DNA of 64,000 bases from Cinclus cinclus (Eukaryota > Chordata > Aves > Passeriformes > Cinclidae): positions 100,457,324 to 100,521,323 of the forward strand of contig NC_085046.1 of the NCBI RefSeq assembly GCF_963662255.1, in the 5' to 3' direction. Positions 24,482 through 35,344 of this stretch are shown piece after piece. A program made the position numbers and the translations under genes. The notes under the pieces were generated by a model. The model was not told the DNA's origin. It saw only the letters and a list, made by a program, of their open reading frames with translations, and did no database searches. Position 1 is the stretch's first letter. Each line of letters opens with the position of its first letter.

Positions 24482-26279
24482 GTAACAGAAAATTTAAAAG
24501 AAATTAATTTAGACAGATCAAAGCTCTCATGGGAGCAGTGCCTATTTACCGTTTACCATAGGTAGCACCAAAACAGTCCTTTAACACTGATTTAAACAAT
24601 CTATGCCAAATTCATAATTGCAAACCCAACTTCGACACAAAAAAACAAATTAATTGAGAATCTAATAGAAATTAAACCTTAAATCTTGAGGTTAAATCTT
24701 ATTTAAATTAAATCTTTCTACTAAATGCCATCTGCTGCTCCTGTTAAGAGCTCTGAAATTATGTTGCAGCACTCTCTCAACATTGATGTGCATGGGAGAA
24801 AGTGCCAGAGTTTCTAAGTCTTGGAAAGAAAATATTGTGCTCTCAAAGCCTGTTTGAGTCAATTGTCCTTAGAAATCCTGTCTCAAGAAATGCCGCAGGA
24901 GGAGGAAGACAGGAAAGTTCTTACGTCTGGCTTGGGAAGAAAGGGGAACACTCTTGGGAAATATCACATCACTGAACACTGACTAGGTTTGGCAAGAAAG
25001 TGTTACCCTTGTTGGGCCTGTTATACCACAAGCATTCACTCATAGCCATCACTAGCACAAATATTCTTTTGGTTTATAATATGAAGGCAGATGAGGAATG
25101 AAATACTGGTTTTAATTTCCATAAAATTTCTAAGAAATTACCTTTGTTAATATTAGATTAAATGAATTTTGCCTTTTTTTGCCCCTCAAAAGACATACAG
25201 ACATTGATTTCTGACTGTGTTTCAGGACAACATTTGTCTTGCATGCAATGAAAGGAAGTAGTTTTTATCTTCTTCCAGGGATCATCTTAAGAAGGGGACG
25301 TGTTTAGCTCCCTATACTGAACAAAATTCAGCACTGTAAAGGAAGCTAACGAAAGACCTACACCTCCACCCCACATTGCATTAGGCTTTTGTTCTAGGGT
25401 GAATTTCAGTGCTGATACCCAATTATGCTGGACGTGGCCTTTTTGAACCTCTTTTGGTGTGCTGGGTTCAGTGAGAACAGCATAAAACAAAATCATGAGT
25501 ATCAAAATACATTCTGTATAGAGAAATGTGCATCCGGAATGAAAAAAAATTAAAGTCTAAAATTACTTTTCTTACTGAATCCCTGACAAAAGAAAGGCTT
25601 TAGATCTAGGCTACTTCTCTGAGAGAGTCTTTAAGGCTATTAAGAGCCTTCAAGAATTCATGTGTGTATTAGGGACAATGGCCATAACATTCAAATCAAT
25701 GAACTGATTACTTTTCTAATGTAATGGGGTGAAAAGCCATATCCTTTTGGCACACCAGTAACATGCTCAAGGGTTTGTATTGTCAGATTGAAAGCACCAT
25801 AATTTTCAGAGGATAAAATGAAACTGAATCTATGTTCACCATGGCCATGGATAAAGCTGGACCTTGCTTACAACTCCCAGGAGGTGAGGCAGGTGATTAT
25901 AGTGCTGAAATGACTATAAGGAGATCCTGGGGGTGTGCAAGAAATCCTTCATCAGTCTTGAACCTGCTTGTGTTCTGTGTTTTGAGGACTGGAAACTGAA
26001 ATTCTTGAGCAGCTGCTACAGCAGCATGCAGGCTGAGTAGGGTTCACAGCATTTGGCCCCAGATCTTGAAATGATTGTCTGTAAAGATGTTACTATTTTA
26101 GAGTTTTACTCTTTTAAATCCTGTTTCTTTCAGCCCCTGGGTTAGTTTTGTTTGATGCAGATAAGGTCATGTATAGAGGGAACATAGAGTTATCTGTGAT
26201 TAGTTGCCATAAGGACAACTTAGAAACTTTTAATATGTCCTTTACTTTTTTCTTTTCCTCTGTGCCATTTGTGATGTAG
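24482..26279 (+). other. Intron 11-12
   Basis: A 1798-bp GT-AG intron. No clear repeat; the acceptor is GATGTAG followed by GGGTGCTGAG. Confidence 0.88.
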
Positions 26280-26369
26280 GGGTGCTGAGCTTTTTCAGGC
26301 TACAATTGTCAAGGCTGTAAAGGCAAGAATTGAAGAGGAAAAAAAATCAATGGATCAACTGAAAAGACA
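26280..26369 (+). CDS. PIEZO2: PIEZO2 exon 12: first half of the beam helix
   Basis: A 90-nt exon encoding GAELFQATIVKAVKARIEEE and KKSMDQLKRQ, a continuous charged amphipathic helix. In PIEZO structures this is the long intracellular beam that links blade motion to the central pore. The last Gln codon is split CA|A. Donor is GTATGT. The frame remains open past the donor, but the continuation is not PIEZO-like. Confidence 0.97.
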
Positions 26370-26907
26370 GTATGTATTTAATGTATTTAATGTGTATATA
26401 TATTTCTATGCATATGTATGTACATATTTAACTGATTGCTGGTATTTATCTAACACTTTCTTTGGTAGATATACTGGCTTCCAGTGTTTTTCCAGCACTT
26501 TCTTTTATAGAAATGCTTTACCGTTATTAGAATTTTGTTCTGTATATCTGTTATCTGTATTCCTGGAAAAATTTGCTGCATGACTGCTCTTTCTGTTTTG
26601 TTTGTGGTTCCTCCTGTAGTGTTTAACTGTAAAATATATGTTTACCTTCACTGAAAATATTTGCATTCAGTTTAAGTGGCCTAGAGATCCTTTCTCTTTA
26701 TACAGCATATAAGTCACTTTGGTTTCCCTTGCATGCAGCCAGCGTGCTTGTTTGGTGACTGCAGAAAGCTTTCAAAGCTCCCTCACTGTGATGCGTGCTA
26801 AAAATGCTTCCTAACCAAGTGTCAAAGCCCACTCATGACAGCTTCTTCCACCCTACGTAATGGAAGAATCATCAAAAGATTGCAGGGACCGTATTTTTTA
26901 CCTATAT

Positions 26908-27865
26908 AGAATCACAGAATCATAGAATTGTTTGAGTTGGAAGGGAAAATCTAGAAGTCACCTAGTTCAACCCCCATGTAATGAGCAAGGACATCTTCAA
27001 AGAGACTGATTTGCTCAGAGCCCCATTCAGCATGACCTTGAATGTGTCTGGGGATGGAGCATCCACCACCTCTCTGGGAAACCTACTCCAGGTTTTGCCA
27101 CTCTTACTGTAAAAGCTTTTTCCTTATAGCCAGTCTAAAGCAATCCTCCTTCAGTTTAAAACCATTGCCCATTGTCCTCACAGCAGACCCTGCAAAAAAG
27201 TTTGGCCTTATCTTTCCTATAAGTTGTCTCCAAGTACTGAAAGGCCAAAATAAGATCTCTCCAGAGCCTTTTCTTCAGGCTGAACAACCCTAATTGTCTC
27301 AACCTCTCTTATAGGAGAGGTGCTCCATCCTCTAATTACCTTTCTGACCTTCCTCTGGACTCTCTCCAACAGGTCTATGTCCTTCCTGTGCTGGGCACCC
27401 CAGAGCTGGATGCAGCTCTGTGGGTGGGTTCTCATCAGAGCAAAGGGGCAGAATCCCCTCCCTCACCCTCCTGCCTATGCTGGTTTGGATTCAGCCTAGA
27501 ACACAGTTGGGTTCCTGGGCTGGGAGTGCTCATTGAGGCTTATGTCCAGCCTCTCATCCCTCAGCACTCTCAAGTCATCCTTGGCAGGGCTGCTCTCAAT
27601 CCATTTCATCCCCCAGCCTGTGTTGATACCAGGAGTTGCTCTGACTCAGGTGCAGCACCTTGAATTTGGTCTTACTCAGCTTCATGAGGTTCTTGTACAC
27701 CAACTTCTTGAGTTTGTCCAGATGCCTCTGAAACACATCCCATCCTTCAGCTGTGCCAATGGCACCACACAGCTGGGTGTCATCTGCCAACTTGCTGAGG
27801 GTACACTTGATCCCACTTCATCCCCAGACATTAAAAATAGCACTGGATCCCCAAGGGACACCACT
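26908..27865 (-). mobile_element. CR1 LINE, antisense, with reverse transcriptase tail
   Basis: It begins at 26908 with the antisense CR1 terminus (gaatcacagaatcatagaat, the (ATTCTATG)-type tail) and runs to near 27865. The minus strand at 27596-27790 encodes the familiar end of CR1 ORF2 (LCGAIGTAEGWDVFQRHLDK region). Frame-breaking changes upstream make it non-functional. Confidence 0.9.
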
Positions 27866-28237
27866 TGTCACTGGTGTCCATTAAGACAAATTATTTTAAA
27901 GGCGAAGAATGAGTACAAACAGTGCAGGAACAACCAAGTCACTGGTTCTGAGTGGCAAGTTTCAGGAAAAGCACTGCATTAGTAGAAGTCCAGTGCTTCA
28001 TTTGGTGTGTTGTAACTCCTGACAATGATTCTGTCAATTTTAAATGATAATAAGATACTTCAGTGGGAGTAGAAAAGCAGTCATGATAGCAGGAAACCCA
28101 GCTCTCCCTGACCACAGAGTGAACATCGATGCTTTGTTCTTCCAGCCAGCCCCTTCAGAGAAATGTAACTCCTTCTATTTAAGGGCAAGACTAACAACAG
28201 TGTGGTGCAATGTTTCCCTTAGATGTGGTGCAGAGTA

Positions 28238-28252
28238 TGTGTGTGTGTGTGT
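28238..28252. repeat. Short (TG)n tract
   Basis: A TG dinucleotide run within the intron between exons 12 and 13, about 80 bp upstream of exon 13. Confidence 0.85.
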
Positions 28253-28330
28253 CTGTGTATGCACATGTTTAACACTTTTTTCCCAGGGTGAATGAAGGCA
28301 TAAATCTAATAAGATTCTTACTTTTGCTAG

Positions 28331-28452
28331 AATGGATCGCATCAAAGCCAGACAGCAAAAATATAAGAAGGGTAAAGAGAGGATGCTAAGCATGAACCAG
28401 GAGTCCTCAGAGGGGCCAGAGATTCGGAAGGTTTCTGAAGAAGATGATGAAG
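28331..28452 (+). CDS. PIEZO2: PIEZO2 exon 13: second half of the beam helix
   Basis: It completes Gln and encodes MDRIKARQQKYKKGKERMLS, the rest of the highly basic beam helix. The polar, variable tail MNQESSEGPEIRKVSEEDDE follows. The last codon is split G|GA (Gly). The donor GTACCA is weak at +4 to +6. The tail after RMLS is the species-variable part. Confidence 0.95.
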
Positions 28453-29271
28453 GTACCATTGGCTACTCCTGTACCATATTTGCAGTTGAGTGCTAAGGAT
28501 CTGATAGACCTGCTAGTTGGACAACTGCTAAATTGTCTTGAAAACTGCCAGCATGTAACAACATTTTTAGCTGAGTATCAGTTTCAGGCTCAATTCAGCC
28601 AAAAAAAATCTGTGTTATGTACTATAACTAGGTTTAGAGAAAATGGTTTGCTTTGAGGATACTTTTGGTTAACTTCAGCCTGTTGGCAAAGAGCTGAAAA
28701 GAGTCAGAGGTTTGTTTTGATAAAAGTCATTATCTATAAACTACAGTTTTACAGATAGGGAGCACCAACATTTTTCCAAGCAATGTTTTCTGGATGCTGT
28801 TCTGGACTTTTTTCAGTCACTGAAATGTTTGTGTTCTTTTAAATGTTATTTAAAATCATGGGGACAGATAAAATCATACATACCTAGTGCCACATTTCCA
28901 GCATTGACCTGGGATCAGCACTTACTGGATTTAAAAAATTTTGGAGCATGAAATGTAAGGGGATTTGAGAGGACGGACAGTTTTTTCCTCTTTAAATTAC
29001 AGTCAACTGTGACAATATGTTTTAAAACACAAACCCCAACTTTTTAGCTGTTTTAGAGTGGAATGCTATTTTAATTAATGCATAAACCAGAGTATATCTG
29101 CTTAGTGGTCATGGTTTTGAATTATTTTAATATTAAATGTACTCAGTAGACTTGAGATCTGATGTATTCATGAAATTTTAGTTCTTTTGAGAGAAATTAA
29201 AAATTATTAATCAGTGTAAGAAATATGTTTCTCATTTTGTAAAATTAATATTTGAACATATTTTATTTTAG
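28453..29271 (+). other. Intron 13-14
   Basis: An 819-bp GT-AG intron, AT-rich toward the 3' end. No recognised element. Confidence 0.88.
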
Positions 29272-29343
29272 GAGATGCAGACAAAGAGAAAGCCAAGGGC
29301 AAAAAAAAGCTGTGGTGGCGGCCTTGGGTTGATCATGCTTCCA
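29272..29343 (+). CDS. PIEZO2: PIEZO2 exon 14: basic linker with WWRPWVDHAS
   Basis: A 72-nt, phase 1/phase 1 exon encoding DADKEKAKGKKKLWWRPWVD and HAS. The lysine-rich start leads into the conserved tryptophan cluster (WWRPW), which lies in the latch region close to the pore base in PIEZO structures. Donor is GTAGGT. It is in frame if skipped, but loss would remove the conserved core. Confidence 0.95.
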
Positions 29344-30199
29344 GTAGGTTTTCTCAATCCTCTTACAAATATGTGGATTTAACCCTTATATCCTTGACCA
29401 GAATGAAGGCATTCCCATAGCCTGTTTGTTTTATGCCTGATTTTGTGATTGTGACTTGATAGAAGGCTTGGGTTTTTTTCAAAAATTTATTTCTACTTTC
29501 CAATCTTCAAAGAATTTAATTATATTTTGAACTTCTGTGTGTTAGAAGCATAGCTAGCTCATGATACTTTGAGCATTCTTAGAAAAATATCAAATCAGAT
29601 AAACATGTGCTGAAAAGAATCTGTATTGATCTCAAAAGTTTCAACTCCCTGGTACTGCAGAGCTCAATATATTGAAAAATGTGAATGTGAAAGTTTGCCA
29701 ATGCATTCTAAGATTAGTCATAATTTCTTTTTCATATACACATATCATACATCCTTTTTGTGGTTCATCAGTCATTTTTGTATCAGCTGTAGACATCTGA
29801 GTAAGGCAGGAAGATTACTCCCAGAACTGGGGTGTGTAGAGCTCAGCTCCATCTCTCTAATGACACTGATGCATTGATGCCAGTTGTTTTGCTATTTCCA
29901 AGTTTTTGTGTTTACTCAAGAACAAAAATATGTCTAGCCTTGTGCACAATAAATTATTAGCCTGTGTCACTCATATAATTGGTACATTGTGATATTTTAA
30001 TTTGGTTGTAGTCCATCCCAGTCATAGGATAAGAGTTCTTTGCTATGTTGTGGATTAGTAGAACAGGAAAGCTGAGTAGGCTGCAATCTCAGATCAGATG
30101 TCCTTCAATTGGATGTTTGTTGATTGAAATCAGACATGAGCTATTTAGTAACCTCTGAAGATGTGAAAAAAAAAAATTAATGTAGGGCACTGGTCAGAG

Positions 30200-30485
30200 T
30201 TAAATCACAGAAACACAAAATCACAGAATGTGCTGAGTTGACAGGGACCCATCAGGATCAGTCCAGCTTCTGACCTTACACAGGACCATCCCAAAGAATC
30301 ACATCACATGCCTGCGAGCATTGTCCAAATGTTTCTTGAACTCTGACAGGCTTGGTACTCTGATCACTTCTCTGGGGAGCCTGTTCCAGTGCCCAGTCAC
30401 TCTCTGCATTAAAAACTTCTTCCTGATATTCAACCTAAACCATCCCCAACTCTTCTTCATGCCATTAAAAATATGAATGGTCATT
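30200..30485 (-). mobile_element. CR1 LINE 3'-end fragment, antisense
   Basis: It starts with aatcacagaaacacaaaatc and continues through 'gggagcctgttccagtgccc' and 'aaaacttcttcctgatattc', the reverse complement of the CR1 3' UTR. 5'-truncated. Confidence 0.85.
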
Positions 30486-32505
30486 TAGTTTAAGAGCTAC
30501 TCTAAGTCACAATTTCACACATCTACATACTGTTTCATTTACCTATGTCTATTTATTTATAACTTCAGCAGGCATATATTTGCCAGCAGTGTTTACCAGA
30601 ACATGGTATCTATTTCTATCAAGTCACAAGTAAATGTGCCTCTATTTTTGTTTTTCTAAAGGGCACACTGCCACTTTAGAGAGACCTATCCTTTTCAAAG
30701 CCTTATGAAAATAAAATTCTTGTCCCATAATTTCGTTAGAACAATGACAGAACAGATAAAATCTATGATTTGTGAGTTTTTTTCTATAGAATTTCAAGCT
30801 GTGGTGATTTTGAAGGAATGGGATATGGTCTCTTGTTTATTCACCACTGTTGTAGTAAGAAGAATTGCACAGAGAGATATTAACTTTGGCTTTTACTTAT
30901 TTCATCCTCATTATTTAATGTTCTTAGGTGGCAAGTTGCATTTTGGTGTTTAAATATTGAGCATTCTTGAAATTATTTACTGCAATAATGCAAAATCTTG
31001 TGGGAAACATCACGGACCCTGACACTATAACCAGTGGTTGCCTGCCATGTGGCTTGCATCCACACTCAGTGAAACATGGCACTGACAGTGGGTGTTCACA
31101 GGCATGCACACTGATATTGCCCACTCATTCTTTTTAGAACACCACTGTAACTGCAGCATTCTGCAGCATGTGGCTCTCCGTCTCAGTAAATGGGTTTGTG
31201 GGTGTATATATGCATGCACTGAAGTCACTCAATCTTGAAGTTTTTAATTTATATTTTTATTGTGATTTTTTATATCACTTGCTATAATTTTATTGTGCGG
31301 AAAGATACCTCATTTTGTGTATCATAGCAATTAAAACAGTCATGAATTTGGGTCTGAGTAAAACAGATAAAAAGCATCAAGGAGGATTTCCTCATTGATA
31401 GTCATTCACAATCTCCCTTGCAGGGAGGTGTGGTTCCTCCTGTGCTTGTGGATTATTTTTGAAGTCCCACAAAGATCAGCAGGAGTTAGGACCACATGCT
31501 TAGATTCTCCTGGGTCACACAGTTGAATTTGATGTAGTGCAAAAGATGGTGGCTGCAGCTGTCCTGGGGAGCTCTTTCCTTCTGGGCACAAGCAGATGAT
31601 GAGATCATGGTTTCTCCTGCATGGCTCCTCTTCTGCCTCCTCCATCTCATCCCACAAGAAAGGCCTGCATGTCCCTTTTCTCAGTAGGAGGAAGCCACAT
31701 TTTGCAGTCCAAGAGGGGTCTCTCAAGTCAAGTCTGGCCATGAATTGTATTACCAATAAAATTTGGTCTCTTCAGGAAGCTTTGTAGATAACTGACACAC
31801 CACTTGCTCCATTTTGATGTGTGCAAGAATGCATTATTGCTATTCAATCATACCTCTCCCTTGAGCTCTAAAAGGAATGTAACTGCTACATTGGAGTGTC
31901 CCCTCAGATACACTTGAACCTAAAAATTTTGTTGGTGGATTTATTTGCTTCCAGATCAGGCATTCCAAGCCTGACTGAGTGCTACTCTGAGCCTTTACAG
32001 AGCTGCACTGCCTTAGAAGTTTTCCCTAATGTCAAACCTTACCCAGCTGATCTTCTGCGTTGGCAATTTCTGTTGCTGACTACAAGATCCCTTTTTATGA
32101 AACAAAACTGTCTCTTAAAATACATTAATCTCTTCAACACATTTTAAATGGACCTTCTTGGAAGGCTCAGCACCAAAAAATTAATTTGTTTTATCCAGGA
32201 AATTTCCAAACTTTCTTTCCACCTCAGTGCAACAATTAGAACACCTGAAGCGGACTCTCTGTCCCTCTGCAGGGCATTCATTGATGCTAAAAATCATAAG
32301 TTGGCACATGAGGAACAAAATTCCCTCTGCGAGGGAGTTTTAGATGGCAAAGCTATGATCCAAATTTCACAGCCTTACCCTGAGGTTTGTAAGTAGTTAT
32401 ATGTGGTTGTCTGTGCACACAGGATCTGTGTAGAATTCAAGGTATGATTGAATTACAGCAACTATTACTTTTCCAGAGACCTGTAATGATGGATAGATAT
32501 AATTT

Positions 32506-32526
32506 TATATATATATATATATATAT
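32506..32526. repeat. (TA)n tract
   Basis: About ten TA units in the intron between exons 14 and 15. Confidence 0.9.
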
Positions 32527-33321
32527 TGCTCCATATATCCAGATTTTGTATATTTTCATCTAACTGTTCCTTCAAATATTTCAGCTTAAATGTGATTTTT
32601 ATTTTTCTCTTGCTCATTACCTTATTTTTATTTCTTTTGTTTCCCTTGTTTGTTCATGTAGGCCTGTTGCCATCTGAGAAATAAAAACATTACTTCTGTT
32701 CAAGGATATAAGGCCTAGCTTAATCACTGTGTACCTATGCTGTATCAAGGTTTCAGAATCTTTCTGAATCCATGGGCAAAAAACTGAAATTCATTTGCAA
32801 TCATGTTAATAGAATCCAAGTGATTTGTTTTAACCAAGCCAAGGTTTTCCATTACTTCATCAAACTAGTATCATCCCATTGCCTAGTTTAAAGGATTGCT
32901 TCAGTATTTTAAAGAGAAATTCTGTATTTTTTGTCCAGTGGTACTGTTCATGTAAGTTTATTTACTTACCTGCTGGGCTTTTTTTACTCCCTCAAATAAT
33001 CATAAGTCCCCACTAAATTTAGACTTAATTGTCATTTTTCTCTAAAAATGTAACCTTGTAAATTGATAAACTTCAATCCTTTTCCGTACATTTTCTGCCT
33101 TTAGGGATGCTTTCCTTAGCACTTGTATAGTTCTTATTCATACCCAAAGTACTGTAGACCAACATCAAATAAATGGCCTGAGACTTTCATCTCTTGCTTC
33201 TTCTCTGTTTTCACCTCTCCTGGTTATAAATTTTTAAATGACTGGCTACCTATTCATAGGTCTTGGGGGAGTTGAGAATAGAACTTTTCAGAAAAGTAAG
33301 AAAATATTTTGTTTCACTTAG

Positions 33322-33425
33322 TGGTCAGAAGTGGAAATTATTATTTGTTTGAGACGGATAGTGAAGAGGAAGAAGAAGAGGAAAAAAAAGAAGAGGAAGA
33401 GCCTCGAAAAAAATCTGCATTTCAG
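33322..33425 (+). CDS. PIEZO2: PIEZO2 exon 15: acidic clasp segment
   Basis: It encodes (M)VRSGNYYLFETDSEEEEEEE, then KKEEEEPRKKSAFQ. The first half (VRSGNYYLFETD) is the conserved latch/clasp part. The second half is an acidic run ending in a basic patch. Phase 0 exit at CAG, donor GTACAT (no +5G). Joining on to exon 16 or skipping it to exon 17 both keep frame. Confidence 0.96.
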
Positions 33426-35245
33426 GTACATTATGGTAATTTGCTATCTCATTAACATCGGGAAAAAAAATGTATGTTTCTTGTGACGCAGGCATGTATA
33501 TTAAAGCTGCCAATAGTCCTGAAAAATATTGGAAAATTAAATTTCTTGCCAATTTAAAATGTAAGTTTGCCTTATGCTTTAAGCATTGCAAAATCCTTAT
33601 CTAAACTATACTAGAGTCATATCTTCATTCACTTATGCCTGAAGATAACAAAAATGTAAAAATCAAAGGTTAAGAACACAAGTTTTACTGTTTTTCTGCA
33701 TTGCAATAAAGACAGTTGAGGGAGACTACATCCATTTATTTTCTTTCATTTTTGGGGCAGTGTATATTTAGTGCCAGACTGTGCTGATGTAGGAGGATAT
33801 TGTAATGTTAAAAGGGTATCTGAGGTTTCCTGTCTGGTTTCCTCCATGTGGACTAGTTGGTGTTAGACAGTACCAGATACTGAATGCAGTGGCTTCAATG
33901 AAGAACATGGGTGAAGAACTGAGTGAAATACTCCTACATCTAGGAATGCTTTTGCTTTTATAAGATTAAATTTTCCCTGGTGGAAGAATTTTTTGGAAAT
34001 GCTGCAGAAATTTTTCAGGTCTGTAATTCCAAAAGCTTAATCAAAGAAGCAGCTTTTTCCAGCTGAGTATTCCCATCCAGATGCAACCTCACATCACTGC
34101 AGAATTAGCGCAGTGCAGAACATTCAACCCAAGGAAGAGCAAGAAACTGCCTTCATGATTTTCTGTTCCCTAAGCCAAAAACGTTCAAACAAAGCTTCCC
34201 AGACAACATTACTGAATTACATGAAGAAATGGTTTATTTAACTCTTTAATAAAACGTGCCTTTGTGCCTTTTATATATTAACACCACCTTACATTGCCAG
34301 CTGGTTGCATTTGTTAAACTGTATGCATGGTAATGGCATGAAAAAGAATATCTGACCTTAATAAGTGCAAAACCACTCTGGGTCAAAAGAATGTGATATG
34401 TATGTTTTGTTTTCTAGTACTGCAGTATTTTTTAATAAAATATATTTTGCATTTAACTTGCCTTGGACCATAGAAATGGCTCATGACTTTCCAGGTCATT
34501 TTTCTTGCTGGTGTTCTTGCAGCTACAGAGGAAAGTTTGGATTATTGTTTCTGCTGATTTTTTAAAAATTGGTGACAGCATTTTGTTCAGATGTGCTGGT
34601 GCCAAGCACTGAGTTAAAGAGTTCCAAACTTGAGGTTAGAAATTAACAAGTTTTTTTTTCATTCATGCTGGGATTTGGGTTTTTTGTTCATCTCAGTCCT
34701 GAAACTATTTGTTTAAGGATGGAAGATTGTTCATTATTTCAAAATTTGGTCAGATGTTATGGATAAGTGGCCTGTTCTGCAGTATGAGCAATATGAAGAT
34801 GCTGGATGGCTTTATATAAGCATTGATTTATATAAAACAGAAATTTGGTTTTCTTCATGAAAGGCTTTTTCATCCTATGGTCATCATACTCTTTTCACCT
34901 TCCATCATCATGCATAAGGTCTTAGTAAAAATACTAGCCAAGTGAACTTTGTTGTAGATTCTGTTGAAGAAATTTTTTGAATGTAGAATCTTTCTTTTAG
35001 TGCAGATTATGTGCAGTAGTCCCTTCAAGGGTTAACTTGGAGATTTTAAATATTAGAGAATGCATGCAGTTAAGAGTCATATTATTGAAATTTTAATGTG
35101 AACAACATAAGCTATCTTTTTCTCATATTGAAGTTTATGAATGTAAATTTGTTCTTAGTATTCTAGTTACAGTAATTAAAGAGATCCTTTTTATTAATAT
35201 TTTCTGCTTTTCTACTAACTACTCTTGCTTTGTCCTTCTTTATAG
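33426..35245 (+). other. Intron 15-16
   Basis: An 1820-bp AT-rich GT-AG intron, with acceptor tract TGTCCTTCTTTATAG. No recognised repeat. Confidence 0.88.
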
Positions 35246-35344
35246 AGAGCTATTGGAAAATTTGCTTCAGCCATTTTAGCCTTGCCAAAGTCTATCATTA
35301 AACTACCCAAAACTATTCTTCAGTATTTAATCAAAGCAGCAAAG
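35246..35344 (+). CDS. PIEZO2: PIEZO2 exon 16: lateral-plug cassette exon
   Basis: 99 nt, exactly 33 codons, phase 0 at both ends. It encodes RAIGKFASAILALPKSIIKL and PKTILQYLIKAAK. Family knowledge: this segment is the lateral plug that blocks the cytosolic side portals of the channel and is alternatively spliced in mammals (the plug-less form conducts more). The amphipathic, basic and hydrophobic character fits, and the core has an internal LPKS-I-I-K / LPKT-I-L repeat. The donor GTACTT is weak, consistent with regulated inclusion. Skipping joins SAFQ directly to FVYQ. Confidence 0.95.

Larger units (their letters stand above)
26370..28330 (+). other. Intron 12-13
   Basis: It contains a roughly 1-kb antisense CR1 (about 26908-27865) and a short TG run (28238-28252). 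Acceptor is TTTTGCTAG. Confidence 0.88.
29344..33321 (+). other. Intron 14-15 (4 kb)
   Basis: It holds an antisense CR1 fragment (about 30200-30485) and a TA tract (32506-32526). The 31400-31790 part is relatively GC-rich with overlapping open frames on both strands. I could not assign that part to any family. Confidence 0.85.

Noticed and set aside
26370..26583. Open frame continuing past the exon 12 donor for about 70 codons
   Set aside because: The continuation has no PIEZO2 similarity, and exon 13 continues the beam helix exactly (LKRQ|MDRIK).
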